Part shown: positions 25,734 to 33,403 of the stretch, piece by piece | Layout: each line of letters opens with the position of its first letter | How positions within the stretch are numbered: position 1 is the stretch's first letter | Assembly (NCBI GenBank): GCA_019428945.1 | Contig: JAHYJM010000008.1 | Coordinates: 1 to 55,520 of the forward strand | From: Bacillota bacterium | GTDB lineage: Bacteria; Bacillota; Dethiobacteria; DTU022 | DNA: 55,520 nucleotides | Direction: 5' to 3' | Notes under the pieces: model-generated | Databases searched by the model: none | What the model was told of the DNA's origin: nothing | What the model saw: only the letters and a program-made list of their open reading frames with translations | Translations under genes and position numbers: made by a program

Positions 25734-25864
25734 TGTAATCACTCACCTTTGCTGTGACGCAATACTGCCAGTAGAAAATTAATGTTATCATTTTCTCATA
25801 TTAATCAGGTCCCGGCAAGTAATTTTATGCTAATTTATATTATTGGTAAGTTTCATCTTTAATC

Positions 25865-25897
25865 GCATCCATATTATGGCAGTTATAATATGGATGC
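25865..25897. repeat. perfect 13-bp inverted repeat
   Basis: GCATCCATATTAT (25865-25877) and ATAATATGGATGC (25885-25897) around a 7-nt spacer. It lies between the end of the leftward dehydratase pair and lysC. No T-run on either side, so a classic terminator is unlikely. It could be an operator, an mRNA 3'-end stabiliser or a small mobile palindrome. Confidence 0.8.
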
Positions 25898-25967
25898 AGC
25901 GGCCATCTCAATAGCAGACCTATAGCCGTGTAATTTCCCTGGATAACTGTTGATCCGGTTCCTGATC

Positions 25968-27098
25968 CTAAAGCATCTCCAGAAAAGCCTGCAGCCTGGT
26001 TTTGATTGCCTCTGCCGGTTCAAAACTGTAGTTATCGTCAATCAGCAGCAGGGGCAGCCCTTCCTTCTTCAGGTAATCGCGCAGATCCGGATAGTCAAAC
26101 TTGTGAGGATCGCAGAAAGAGATACAGTATCCTACGACCCCGTCGACGCTGTATTCACGGGCTCTTTCAAGCAGATAGTTGAAACGTTTCACCCCTGGAC
26201 CCCGATCTGTGCGGGGGCACTGGAAATTAACGAAATAATGCTCAGTTAACCCATCATAGGGATCGGCAGTTTCAGGGACATCTTTTTCCCATACCCTGAA
26301 ACCTATGCAGGTATCATCGGCGACTATTGTTCCACCTGCTTCTTCGATTATCTCAAAAAGCGCGGGATCATCCATGATGCTTCCCCAGATCATAATCCGC
26401 GGTTTCTTTCCGCTCCCCGGTTTTCTGGCAGCGTAAAATGCTTCTTTTTCATGTAATAACCGGTTGAAACTGCCGGATGGCTGCGTTCCCCCTGCCATCA
26501 GCAGTTTAAGCATTTCACTGCCCTCCAGGCGGGGTGGGCTTTCTTTACGCAGATCATATAAAGCTCTTATAATTGCCCGGTTTTTATTCTGCAAAACAAT
26601 TTCGTTCCGGAGTTTTTCATCCGATACGCTTCGCCCGGTGAATTTTTCCAGACTTTCTCTGAAAAAACCGAGCTCTCGTTTGTAAAAACGCTGGGCCCAG
26701 GGAGTAACCTGGTGAGGAACATTGAAGAGATATGAGTAAGGGAGTGGATGGTAATAGGTCCAGATACCGTAGAGCCTTTGGACCATATCGCAGCTGTGTG
26801 AAATAATCAGCCCGTCAAGAAAATCAAGCTTGCCATCAATAGCCCTTGCCAGGATATTACGCACATAAGTACAGCCATAAGGTTCTGTATAGGCATCGGC
26901 AGATGAAGTGTCGCCGCCGGGTTCTCCTGTAATGCGGTAGGGGATCGCACCGGCAGCACTGATTATTTCCGGTGGCGCAAAGCAGCAGAGGTAACCGATC
27001 ACCGGTTTGCCAGATTCAGTCTTGATTCGGCGTATTTCCTCTTCGTTGATTCCAGTCGGTTTTATTAAGGCCTCGGCAGGCTTATCGTTAAAGATCAT
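25968..27098 (-). CDS. 2-hydroxyacyl-CoA dehydratase family protein (HgdB/BcrB-like)
   Basis: This 376-residue protein shows the family layout: an early Cys motif (GYLCCFAPPEIISAAGAIPYR), a second (ISHSCDMVQRLYG), and GYCISFCDPHKFDYP near the end followed by the terminal helix TRLQAFLEML. Family enzymes hold a [4Fe-4S] cluster and dehydrate 2-hydroxyacyl-CoA or reduce aromatic acyl-CoA after ATP-driven one-electron activation. The three Cys regions suggest the cluster site is retained. It overlaps the upstream partner by 11 bp. The activator is not adjacent, and the substrate is unknown. Confidence 0.85.
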   Translation of the reverse strand: MIFNDKPAEALIKPTGINEEEIRRIKTESGKPVIGYLCCFAPPEIISAAGAIPYRITGEPGGDTSSADAYTEPYGCTYVRNILARAIDGKLDFLDGLIISHSCDMVQRLYGIWTYYHPLPYSYLFNVPHQVTPWAQRFYKRELGFFRESLEKFTGRSVSDEKLRNEIVLQNKNRAIIRALYDLRKESPPRLEGSEMLKLLMAGGTQPSGSFNRLLHEKEAFYAARKPGSGKKPRIMIWGSIMDDPALFEIIEEAGGTIVADDTCIGFRVWEKDVPETADPYDGLTEHYFVNFQCPRTDRGPGVKRFNYLLERAREYSVDGVVGYCISFCDPHKFDYPDLRDYLKKEGLPLLLIDDNYSFEPAEAIKTRLQAFLEML

Positions 27099-28434
27099 TG
27101 ATTTTACCTCCTTCTTTGGCCCTGTCTATAGTTTCAAGTAATGCATGCAGTCTGGTTTTTATCTGAGCATCCGACCATAGCCTTGGATCTGCCATATCGC
27201 TTTCAAATATCAGTGAAGGGATCCCGGCTTTGGCAAGGCGGTTCTTGGTATGAACCTCACCAAATGAAACAGCACGGCATGATCTGGTTAAATGCATAAC
27301 AGCGCCATTCAGGTTGAAATCGTCAACAAGCTCTTCGAGAAGGCTGCTGCCTACAAAACCGCCAAACACGGCCGGATTGCAGAGTTCGGGCATAGCTTCA
27401 GCGCCGTAATCATGCATTTTAACGGCTCTCTGCCAGGTTCGCCTGACAATAGCTTCAAGCGGATCTGTTAAATCAACTTCAAAGTGATCTCCCACATTGT
27501 AAGTAGATTCATATGCAAAAACCGCCCCAAATGATTCAAGATAATTAAATATGCCCATATTAAACCATGGTGGCAGCCCGAACCAGATCAGCCTGTATTT
27601 TTCCTCATCAACAATACCTACTCCGCGTTCAACCCTGTCTTTAACCTCTTCATACATTTCCCGGTAAAAATCGACTGCTTCCTGGTCGCCTACCAGGTAC
27701 ATCTGGGGTATTATTGCATGAAAGTAATCGGTTGATCCCATCGGTGTCGGTACCGCTTTTCGCAGAGCAAGGGTATCGCGCCAGTAGCCGAGCGCTTTGT
27801 GTGAAAGGGCCAGTATTTCCCTCAGCAGATTCAGATCCAGTTTTTTCCCTGTCTCTTTTTCAAGAAATTCAATCTGGCCTGCCAGATCTTCGCGCAGCAG
27901 GGTCAGGTAATGTTCTTCTATACGGGGATCATGCGGGTCAATGTCCCAGGGAGGGGCCAGGGGATCGCTGCTGTAAACGGGAACGTCAAAAAACCTTGTT
28001 GCCACCGATTGAAACCATTTCCAGCGGGGTTCGCAGATAAAGCCTGAGCCAAGCAGCATTGCCGGTGTTCCCATCCCTCCGGGCAGGGGGGACTCTTCAG
28101 GCGCTTCCCCGGTTTCTTTGAAAAGTTTGCAGTAACCCATTGTATTCGTAACATAAGAGCATAACTCCGGAGAATAACCATCACCTTCTGCGACTTCTAT
28201 AAACCTTGGGGCAACCAGCCTGCTGGCGCACATTGTTCCAAAGTTTTCCGGCCACTCAAATAGCAGGTCGAAAGCTTTCAGCAGCTCGGGCGGAACCCCG
28301 ACCATGCACCAGGCCAGCGGTTCATTGCTGAAACGCCTTTCCATCATGCGCATAAAAAAACGCGGCAGCATGTCTTTCATCTTGCGGGTAGTTTCCAGGT
28401 GGCGTTTTGCCCGGCTCATTTCGCTGTGGGACAT
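27088..28434 (-). CDS. 2-hydroxyacyl-CoA dehydratase family protein (second subunit)
   Basis: This 448-residue protein of the same superfamily as its overlapping neighbour has GSGFICEPRWKWFQ and SCRAVSFGEVHTKNRLAKAGIPSLIFE with the typical closing RLHALLETI helix. Fewer obvious Cys motifs than the smaller protein suggest it is the other half of a heterodimer. ATG 28434 has AAGGAGG at about 8 nt. The two genes look like a complete dehydratase or reductase core without an archerase-type activator in the same operon. Substrate unknown. Confidence 0.82.
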   Translation of the reverse strand: MSHSEMSRAKRHLETTRKMKDMLPRFFMRMMERRFSNEPLAWCMVGVPPELLKAFDLLFEWPENFGTMCASRLVAPRFIEVAEGDGYSPELCSYVTNTMGYCKLFKETGEAPEESPLPGGMGTPAMLLGSGFICEPRWKWFQSVATRFFDVPVYSSDPLAPPWDIDPHDPRIEEHYLTLLREDLAGQIEFLEKETGKKLDLNLLREILALSHKALGYWRDTLALRKAVPTPMGSTDYFHAIIPQMYLVGDQEAVDFYREMYEEVKDRVERGVGIVDEEKYRLIWFGLPPWFNMGIFNYLESFGAVFAYESTYNVGDHFEVDLTDPLEAIVRRTWQRAVKMHDYGAEAMPELCNPAVFGGFVGSSLLEELVDDFNLNGAVMHLTRSCRAVSFGEVHTKNRLAKAGIPSLIFESDMADPRLWSDAQIKTRLHALLETIDRAKEGGKINDL

Positions 28435-28562
28435 TCCTCAACCTCCTTGGGAATAAGGATAATGCTCTCAATAGTTCTTGAAAGCTTACCTTATATCCTG
28501 CCGGAGCTCTAAAATTGCATAGTTGATTAGTAGTTGCAAGGATGATATAAGCCTTCCATCCG

Positions 28563-28591
28563 TTGACAGGCTTCACTCTACGTGCTACCTT
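28563..28591 (+). promoter_or_regulatory. probable hisG promoter
   Basis: TTGACA (28563-28568), 17-bp spacer, TACCTT (28586-28591), 33 bp before the hisG start. The -10 box is weak. Confidence 0.4.
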
Positions 28592-28624
28592 AATACTACT
28601 TGAAAAAATTAAGGAGCGAGTGAA

Positions 28625-29497
28625 ATGAATAAGTTAAAGCTGGGCCTGCCTGCCGGCAGCCTGCAGAACACCACACTTGAAATGTTCAGGAAAGCAGGCT
28701 ACAACATCCATATCGGGGAGCGCTCATACTATCCTTATATAGATGATGAAGAAATAGAATGTGTTTTGATGCGGGCCCAGGAAATACCTAAATATGTTGA
28801 AGATAATGTTTTGGATGTTGGTCTTACCGGTAAGGACTGGATTACTGAAACTGCGGTAGATGTAATTGAAATGGCAGATCTGAATTATTCAAAGCGTGGT
28901 CTGAGGCCGGTCCGCCTTGTTCTGGCCGTTCCCCAGGATTCATCCTTTGAAAAAGCTGAAGACTTAGCAGGTAAAAGAATAGCCACGGAGCTGGTTGAAA
29001 CTACAAAAAGATATTTTGAGGAAAAAGGAATTAAAGCCACCATATCATTTTCATGGGGGGCTACTGAAGTAAAACCACCGCTGCTGGCAGATGCAATCGC
29101 CGAGCTCACTGAAACCGGGCGTTCTCTTAAGGCTAACCAGCTTAAGGTGATAGAAACTATCCTGGTCTCTACTCCCAGGGTGATCATGAACAATCAGAGT
29201 TTCAGGGATGCGTGGAAGAAAAAGAAGGTTGACAACATGATAACCCTGCTTAAAGGAGCGCTTCTTGCCGAGCAGAAAGTAATGTTGAAGATGAATGTAC
29301 ACAGTGACAATCTGGCCAAAATAGTAGATCTATTGCCAGCCCTGCGTAAACCGACTATATCAAATCTATGTGCTGACAATTGGGTAGCAGTGGAAACTGT
29401 TGTTGATGAGCAAAAAGTGCGTACTTTAATTTGTGAGCTGCAGGAGGCGGGAGCAGAGGGTATTCTTGAATTCCCGATGAACAAAATAATTCCATAG
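28625..29497 (+). CDS. hisG: ATP phosphoribosyltransferase, long form
   Basis: This 290-residue enzyme catalyses the first step of histidine synthesis, ATP plus PRPP to phosphoribosyl-ATP. It has the N-terminal LKLGLPAGSLQNTT, DVGLTGKDWI and the PRPP-loop region around ADAIAELTETGRSL. The extra C-terminal domain of about 75 residues (LLKMNVHSDNLAKIVDLLPAL onward) is the ACT-like regulatory domain of the long form, which does not need HisZ and is inhibited by histidine. The gene is isolated from other his genes. AAGGAGCG precedes the ATG. Confidence 0.94.
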   Translation: MNKLKLGLPAGSLQNTTLEMFRKAGYNIHIGERSYYPYIDDEEIECVLMRAQEIPKYVEDNVLDVGLTGKDWITETAVDVIEMADLNYSKRGLRPVRLVLAVPQDSSFEKAEDLAGKRIATELVETTKRYFEEKGIKATISFSWGATEVKPPLLADAIAELTETGRSLKANQLKVIETILVSTPRVIMNNQSFRDAWKKKKVDNMITLLKGALLAEQKVMLKMNVHSDNLAKIVDLLPALRKPTISNLCADNWVAVETVVDEQKVRTLICELQEAGAEGILEFPMNKIIP

Positions 29498-29550
29498 ACT
29501 GGTGGCATAATTAATAATGCTGCCTATTCCTAAAAAAGAGGGTGTAAATA

Positions 29551-30501
29551 ATGAGTAATGAAACAAAAGATGAAGCAATAAATGTAATGGATCGAATTAA
29601 AACAGTAAAACCTGTGCCGCTGCTTGCAATAATAGCGGTTCTGCTTGTTGCAGTGGTTGTCCTGTCTGTAATGTTAGTTCAACAGGATGGCCGTCAGACA
29701 GCAGTAACTGGTGAAGCAGTCGCAATTGTAAATGGCGAGCCTGTTTTAAAAGACGAACTTTTTGAAATAATGTATGCCCAGGGCGGTTCTGAGGCACTTG
29801 AACAGTTGATTGCCAGAAAACTGATTGCCCAGGAAGCAGAGAGAGCCGGTATATCAGTTACAGAAGAAGAGCTTGATCAAGAGGTTGATTCAATAGTTGC
29901 AGAAAGTTTCGAGGGTTCCAGGGATGATTTTCTTAATGTTCTTGAGTTTTACGGGATTAGCGAAGAGTCTTTCCGTGAAGACGCAAAATTAAACCTGTTG
30001 GTCAGGAAACTTGCACTATCTGAAATTGAACCGACAGAAGAAGATTTGATCGGGTTTTTTGAAGGTAACTTATTTCTTTTTGAGGAACAGGAAACTGTAG
30101 AAGCCAGGCACATTCTGGTTGAAACTGAAGACGAGGCAGTAGAAATATTAACCCTGCTGAGTGAGGGTGAAGATTTTGCCGAAATGGCAGCTGAGTATTC
30201 TCTTGACCAATCCAATAAAGATGATGCCGGCTATCTTGGTTTTTTCGGCCGGGGAGACATGGTTCCAGAGTTTGAAGAAGCGGCGTTTAACATGGAAATA
30301 GGTGATATCAGTGAACCCGTCCAAACCAGTTTCGGTTTTCACATCATCGAGTTACTAGATCGTACTGAAAAAGTTGAAGTTAAATATGATGATGTAAGTG
30401 ATGATGTTATGGAAGCTTTAATCGAACAGCGCGTTCCGCAGGTAATAAACGAACTGGTGCAGGTTCTTTACGAAGAAGCAGAGATTGAATATCTCCTTTA
30501 A
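29551..30501 (+). CDS. membrane-anchored PpiC-type peptidyl-prolyl isomerase (SurA/PrsA-like)
   Basis: This 316-residue protein has one N-terminal membrane anchor (LLAIIAVLLVAVVVLSVMLV), a SurA-N-like helical region with the AIVNGEPVLKDE motif, and a parvulin domain near 190-285 (ARHILVETEDEA, GYLGFFGRGDMVPEFEEAAF, SFGFHIIELLDR). It helps fold exported proteins outside the membrane. There is no lipobox, so it is anchored by its transmembrane segment rather than as a lipoprotein like PrsA. A terminator follows. Confidence 0.9.
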   Translation: MSNETKDEAINVMDRIKTVKPVPLLAIIAVLLVAVVVLSVMLVQQDGRQTAVTGEAVAIVNGEPVLKDELFEIMYAQGGSEALEQLIARKLIAQEAERAGISVTEEELDQEVDSIVAESFEGSRDDFLNVLEFYGISEESFREDAKLNLLVRKLALSEIEPTEEDLIGFFEGNLFLFEEQETVEARHILVETEDEAVEILTLLSEGEDFAEMAAEYSLDQSNKDDAGYLGFFGRGDMVPEFEEAAFNMEIGDISEPVQTSFGFHIIELLDRTEKVEVKYDDVSDDVMEALIEQRVPQVINELVQVLYEEAEIEYLL

Positions 30502-30526
30502 ATTAAGGTTAAGTAATTTCATAAAC

Positions 30527-30562
30527 AAGCGCCTTTTTCTTAAGAGAGAAGGGCGCTTTTTA
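30527..30562 (+). terminator. terminator after the PpiC gene
   Basis: A 10-bp stem AAGCGCCTTT/AAGGGCGCTT (one G-T pair; 30527-30558) followed by TTTAT. Confidence 0.85.
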
Positions 30563-30603
30563 TTTGAAACGGCTAACCGTTAAATTGAGGCAATATATTT
30601 TAA

Positions 30604-31365
30604 CTACGCCCGGGTTGAGTTTCTTTTATGTTTTTTCGATTTTGTCAGTTCAATTGCTGCTCTGTGCGCCTGCTCTTCCATGTAGTCGTTAAGCGGAGAT
30701 AATCGGATATCCTGATTTCTGTAAGCCAGCGCTTTTTGCAGCAAGTAGTCGGTGAGCCAGGGGTTTTTCGGCAGGAGAGAACCGTGTAAGTAAGTACCGA
30801 TCACATTTTTATAAACGACTCCTTCCTTTTGATCAAGCCCATTGTTTCCGAATCCGGATAATACTTTTCCCAGTGGTTTTAACGATGGGCCAAGGTGAGT
30901 TCTGCCGGCATGGTTTTCAAATCCGACGAGAGTTTTCTCAGGCTCCCAGAGAGAGCAGCTGATCACGGCGTTTCCGGTCAGTCTGTTATTACCCGCTTCT
31001 GTGTGCATATCCAATATTTCAAGACCGCCAATTTTTTCGCCGTCAGCTGTTGTATAATAACTGCCAAGCAGCTGGTAGGAACCACAAACAGCAAAAATGG
31101 TCATGCCTTCATCTACGGCTCTTTGCAGGTTTTTACTGTGCCCTTTAAGGTCTTTCGCGACAAGCTTCTGATCACTGTCCTGACCACCGCCCATAAAAAG
31201 CAGATCACTATTGGCAAAATTTATATTTCCGCCAGGTTCAACCGGAATAATGTTAAGCTTTATGCCGCGCCATTCGGCTCTGCGTAAAAGTGACAACATG
31301 TTGCCCCTGTCACCGTATAAATTTAACTGTCCCGGGTAGAGGTGGTATATATTTATTGCAGCCAT
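30604..31365 (-). CDS. gatD: lipid II isoglutaminyl synthase, glutaminase subunit GatD
   Basis: This 253-residue class I (CobQ-like) glutamine amidotransferase has nucleophile Cys in IFAVCGSYQLLG and the catalytic His in IGTYLHGSLLP. It supplies ammonia to MurT for amidation of the stem-peptide D-Glu in lipid II. It shares one base with murT (31365), the standard MurT-GatD arrangement in Gram-positive bacteria. The C-terminus is unusually basic (KSKKHKRNSTR). Confidence 0.92.
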   Translation of the reverse strand: MAAINIYHLYPGQLNLYGDRGNMLSLLRRAEWRGIKLNIIPVEPGGNINFANSDLLFMGGGQDSDQKLVAKDLKGHSKNLQRAVDEGMTIFAVCGSYQLLGSYYTTADGEKIGGLEILDMHTEAGNNRLTGNAVISCSLWEPEKTLVGFENHAGRTHLGPSLKPLGKVLSGFGNNGLDQKEGVVYKNVIGTYLHGSLLPKNPWLTDYLLQKALAYRNQDIRLSPLNDYMEEQAHRAAIELTKSKKHKRNSTRA

Positions 31366-32816
31366 TATCTGTCCTCCCAGTAAGGTTTGCCAAGCCCCAT
31401 CCTGTTCAGATGACGCCTTAGTTCAAGCATAGCTGTATAAGAGGGAAGAATAAAGAGGCTGTTGCCGCTATCAGTAGCGGCCAGGGCAGAGTGCAGAGCT
31501 TCTGCAGTATTCTCAGTAACTGTGATCTCATCCGTACTTATACCGGCATACTTGAAGCGTACTCCCATATCCCAGGCGCGAAGACCTGATGCAGTTACTA
31601 CGGATAACTGATTGCTGATTGAGGCCAGTTGTTCGAAATCTACATCCCATAACCATGAAACATCTGTCCCGTCTGCAATTTTATCATTTATTGCAACCAT
31701 TAAAGAAATCTTGCCTTCCTCGTTCAGGACTGTTCGCATTACTTCATTGGCGCCAACAGGATTCTTGATCAGAGCCATCACTATTCTCTTATCTCTGTAA
31801 GTGAACTGCTCCATCCGGCCAAAGGCAGGGGTCGATTTTTCAAGGGCAGTAGATATGATAAGGGGATCAAGTTGAAGAGAAAGTGCGCAGGCTGCAGCAG
31901 CCAGAACATTGTAAAGGTTGTAGATGCCAAGCAGGGGGAAATTAAAATTCATGAGGCCGCCGGGATATTGAATCTCCAGCCTGGCGCTTCCCGATCGATT
32001 TTTACTGTAACCGGTAAGCTTAATATCTGGTTCAGGTCTGCTGTAACCGCAATTGGGGCAGTAAAAGTGGCCGAGATGGGCATAATAGATTCTTTCATAA
32101 GCAAGTTCTTTACCGCAATGCCGGCATGTCTTGAGATCTTTTACTGAATCCCTTCCATAATCTGTATTCAGCTCTATATCGAGCCCATAGGTTAACCGGC
32201 GTGAATTATCACCGCCTGCAAGCGCAACCAAAGATGGGTCATCAGCATTGATCACCTGATAGCCTTCTGCAGGCTGTGCCTTAAGCCCCTGCCTGATGGC
32301 ATCCTGGATGCGATCAATTTCACCGTATCGATCGAGCTGATCGCGAAAAATGTTGGTCACCACTATCACCCGGGGTTTAAGGTTTAATGTAACACCGGGA
32401 AATGCTCCTTCATCAACTTCCATCACGGCGTAATCCGCCCTGATTTTACCTGTGATGGAGGCTGCTCCCACTAAAGCTGTAGTTACCCCCCAGGACATGT
32501 TTGAGCCGGACTGATTGTGTATATATGAAAAACCGGATTCTTTTAATATTCCTGTTATCAGGGCAGCTGTAGTAGTTTTACCGTTGGTGCCGGTTATTAC
32601 CAGGCTGCCATCTCTTGTTTGGGCAGCTAAACCTGATACTATGGAGGGCTCGATATTTTGCGCAATCCGTCCCGGTAAAGTGGTCCCACCCCTGCCGAGA
32701 ACTCTTGTTGCAGCAATCAGGGTTTTGCCGATCAGGATTGCAGCAGCAGATTTAACTTTAAAAAGGCGGTTAATAAAACCGCCTTTATCTTTTAACTGTT
32801 TCTCTTTATAGTTCAC
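31365..32816 (-). CDS. murT: lipid II isoglutaminyl synthase, Mur-ligase subunit MurT
   Basis: This 483-residue Mur-ligase-like enzyme has the P-loop GTNGKTTTAALITGIL, the zinc-ribbon insertion CRHCG...CPNCG typical of MurT, and a C-terminal MurT-specific domain. It amidates lipid II D-Glu with ammonia from GatD. GTG 32816 gives about 20 more residues than usual before LIGKTLIAATRVLGRGG, and a terminator-like hairpin falls inside those first codons. No alternative ATG, GTG or TTG is well placed downstream, so the start remains somewhat uncertain. Confidence 0.9.
   Translation of the reverse strand: MNYKEKQLKDKGGFINRLFKVKSAAAILIGKTLIAATRVLGRGGTTLPGRIAQNIEPSIVSGLAAQTRDGSLVITGTNGKTTTAALITGILKESGFSYIHNQSGSNMSWGVTTALVGAASITGKIRADYAVMEVDEGAFPGVTLNLKPRVIVVTNIFRDQLDRYGEIDRIQDAIRQGLKAQPAEGYQVINADDPSLVALAGGDNSRRLTYGLDIELNTDYGRDSVKDLKTCRHCGKELAYERIYYAHLGHFYCPNCGYSRPEPDIKLTGYSKNRSGSARLEIQYPGGLMNFNFPLLGIYNLYNVLAAAACALSLQLDPLIISTALEKSTPAFGRMEQFTYRDKRIVMALIKNPVGANEVMRTVLNEEGKISLMVAINDKIADGTDVSWLWDVDFEQLASISNQLSVVTASGLRAWDMGVRFKYAGISTDEITVTENTAEALHSALAATDSGNSLFILPSYTAMLELRRHLNRMGLGKPYWEDR
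32755..32786 (-). terminator. terminator-like hairpin inside the 5' end of murT
   Basis: On the minus strand, AAAGGCGGTT, loop TTATT, AACCGCCTTT, then TTAAAG. The 10-bp stem lies at codons 11-19 of murT. It may terminate the CBS gene just upstream or attenuate murT. Confidence 0.6.
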
Positions 32817-32837
32817 TTGTTTGAATTCACGTCCCGG

Positions 32838-33302
32838 TTACAGGTTGGCCAGGCACTGGACCATATCAGACCTGGTAATAATCCCAACCAATTTGCCATC
32901 ACTATCAACTACAGGAACCCGGTTAATTTTTCGGCGGTTCATCAACAAGGCCACCTCTTTTGCCTGTGCATCTTCATTGATGGTGTAGACTTTTTTGGTC
33001 ATAATCTGCCCAACCCTGGTAGTATGAAGCATATCAAAGCCTTTGCGCATGCTGGCAAGGTCGGATATATCTGCGTAGGGAGAAATCCATCCTGAAAGGT
33101 TGGAAAGAGGAATTACATTTATAGTGTGAGAATAGCGTATGATATCGGTATCGGAAATAATACCGATAACTTTGTTTTCTTGATCGACTACTGGAAAACC
33201 GCTGAATCGTTTTTCAGCCAGTAGTTCAAGGACTTCTTTAACAGTCTGATTCTCGGTAACACTTAGCGATGGTGAAGTCATAATATCTTTCGCAGTCTGC
33301 AT
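32838..33302 (-). CDS. tandem CBS-domain protein
   Basis: This 154-residue protein is two CBS domains: TAKDIMTSPSLSVTENQTVKEVLELL and VGQIMTKKVYTINEDAQAKEVALLM, each ending in a VGIITRSD- or IGIISDTD-type strand. Such Bateman modules bind adenosyl nucleotides and regulate partners. No enzyme domain is attached. ATG has AGGGAGG upstream. It lies 21 bp before murT on the same strand; the functional connection is unknown. Confidence 0.9.
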   Translation of the reverse strand: MQTAKDIMTSPSLSVTENQTVKEVLELLAEKRFSGFPVVDQENKVIGIISDTDIIRYSHTINVIPLSNLSGWISPYADISDLASMRKGFDMLHTTRVGQIMTKKVYTINEDAQAKEVALLMNRRKINRVPVVDSDGKLVGIITRSDMVQCLANL

Positions 33303-33403
33303 TTTTTACCTCCCTGGTTAAAGATCATTATATTCCATAAACCTATTATTTCTACAATGAATCAATGTTTCCTGCATTAAAATTACAGGCAGGATTATAA
33401 AAG

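Noticed and set aside
25743-25967. Lysine riboswitch before lysC
   Set aside because: None of the conserved lysine-box sequences could be found and the region carries only an AT-rich 13-bp inverted repeat.
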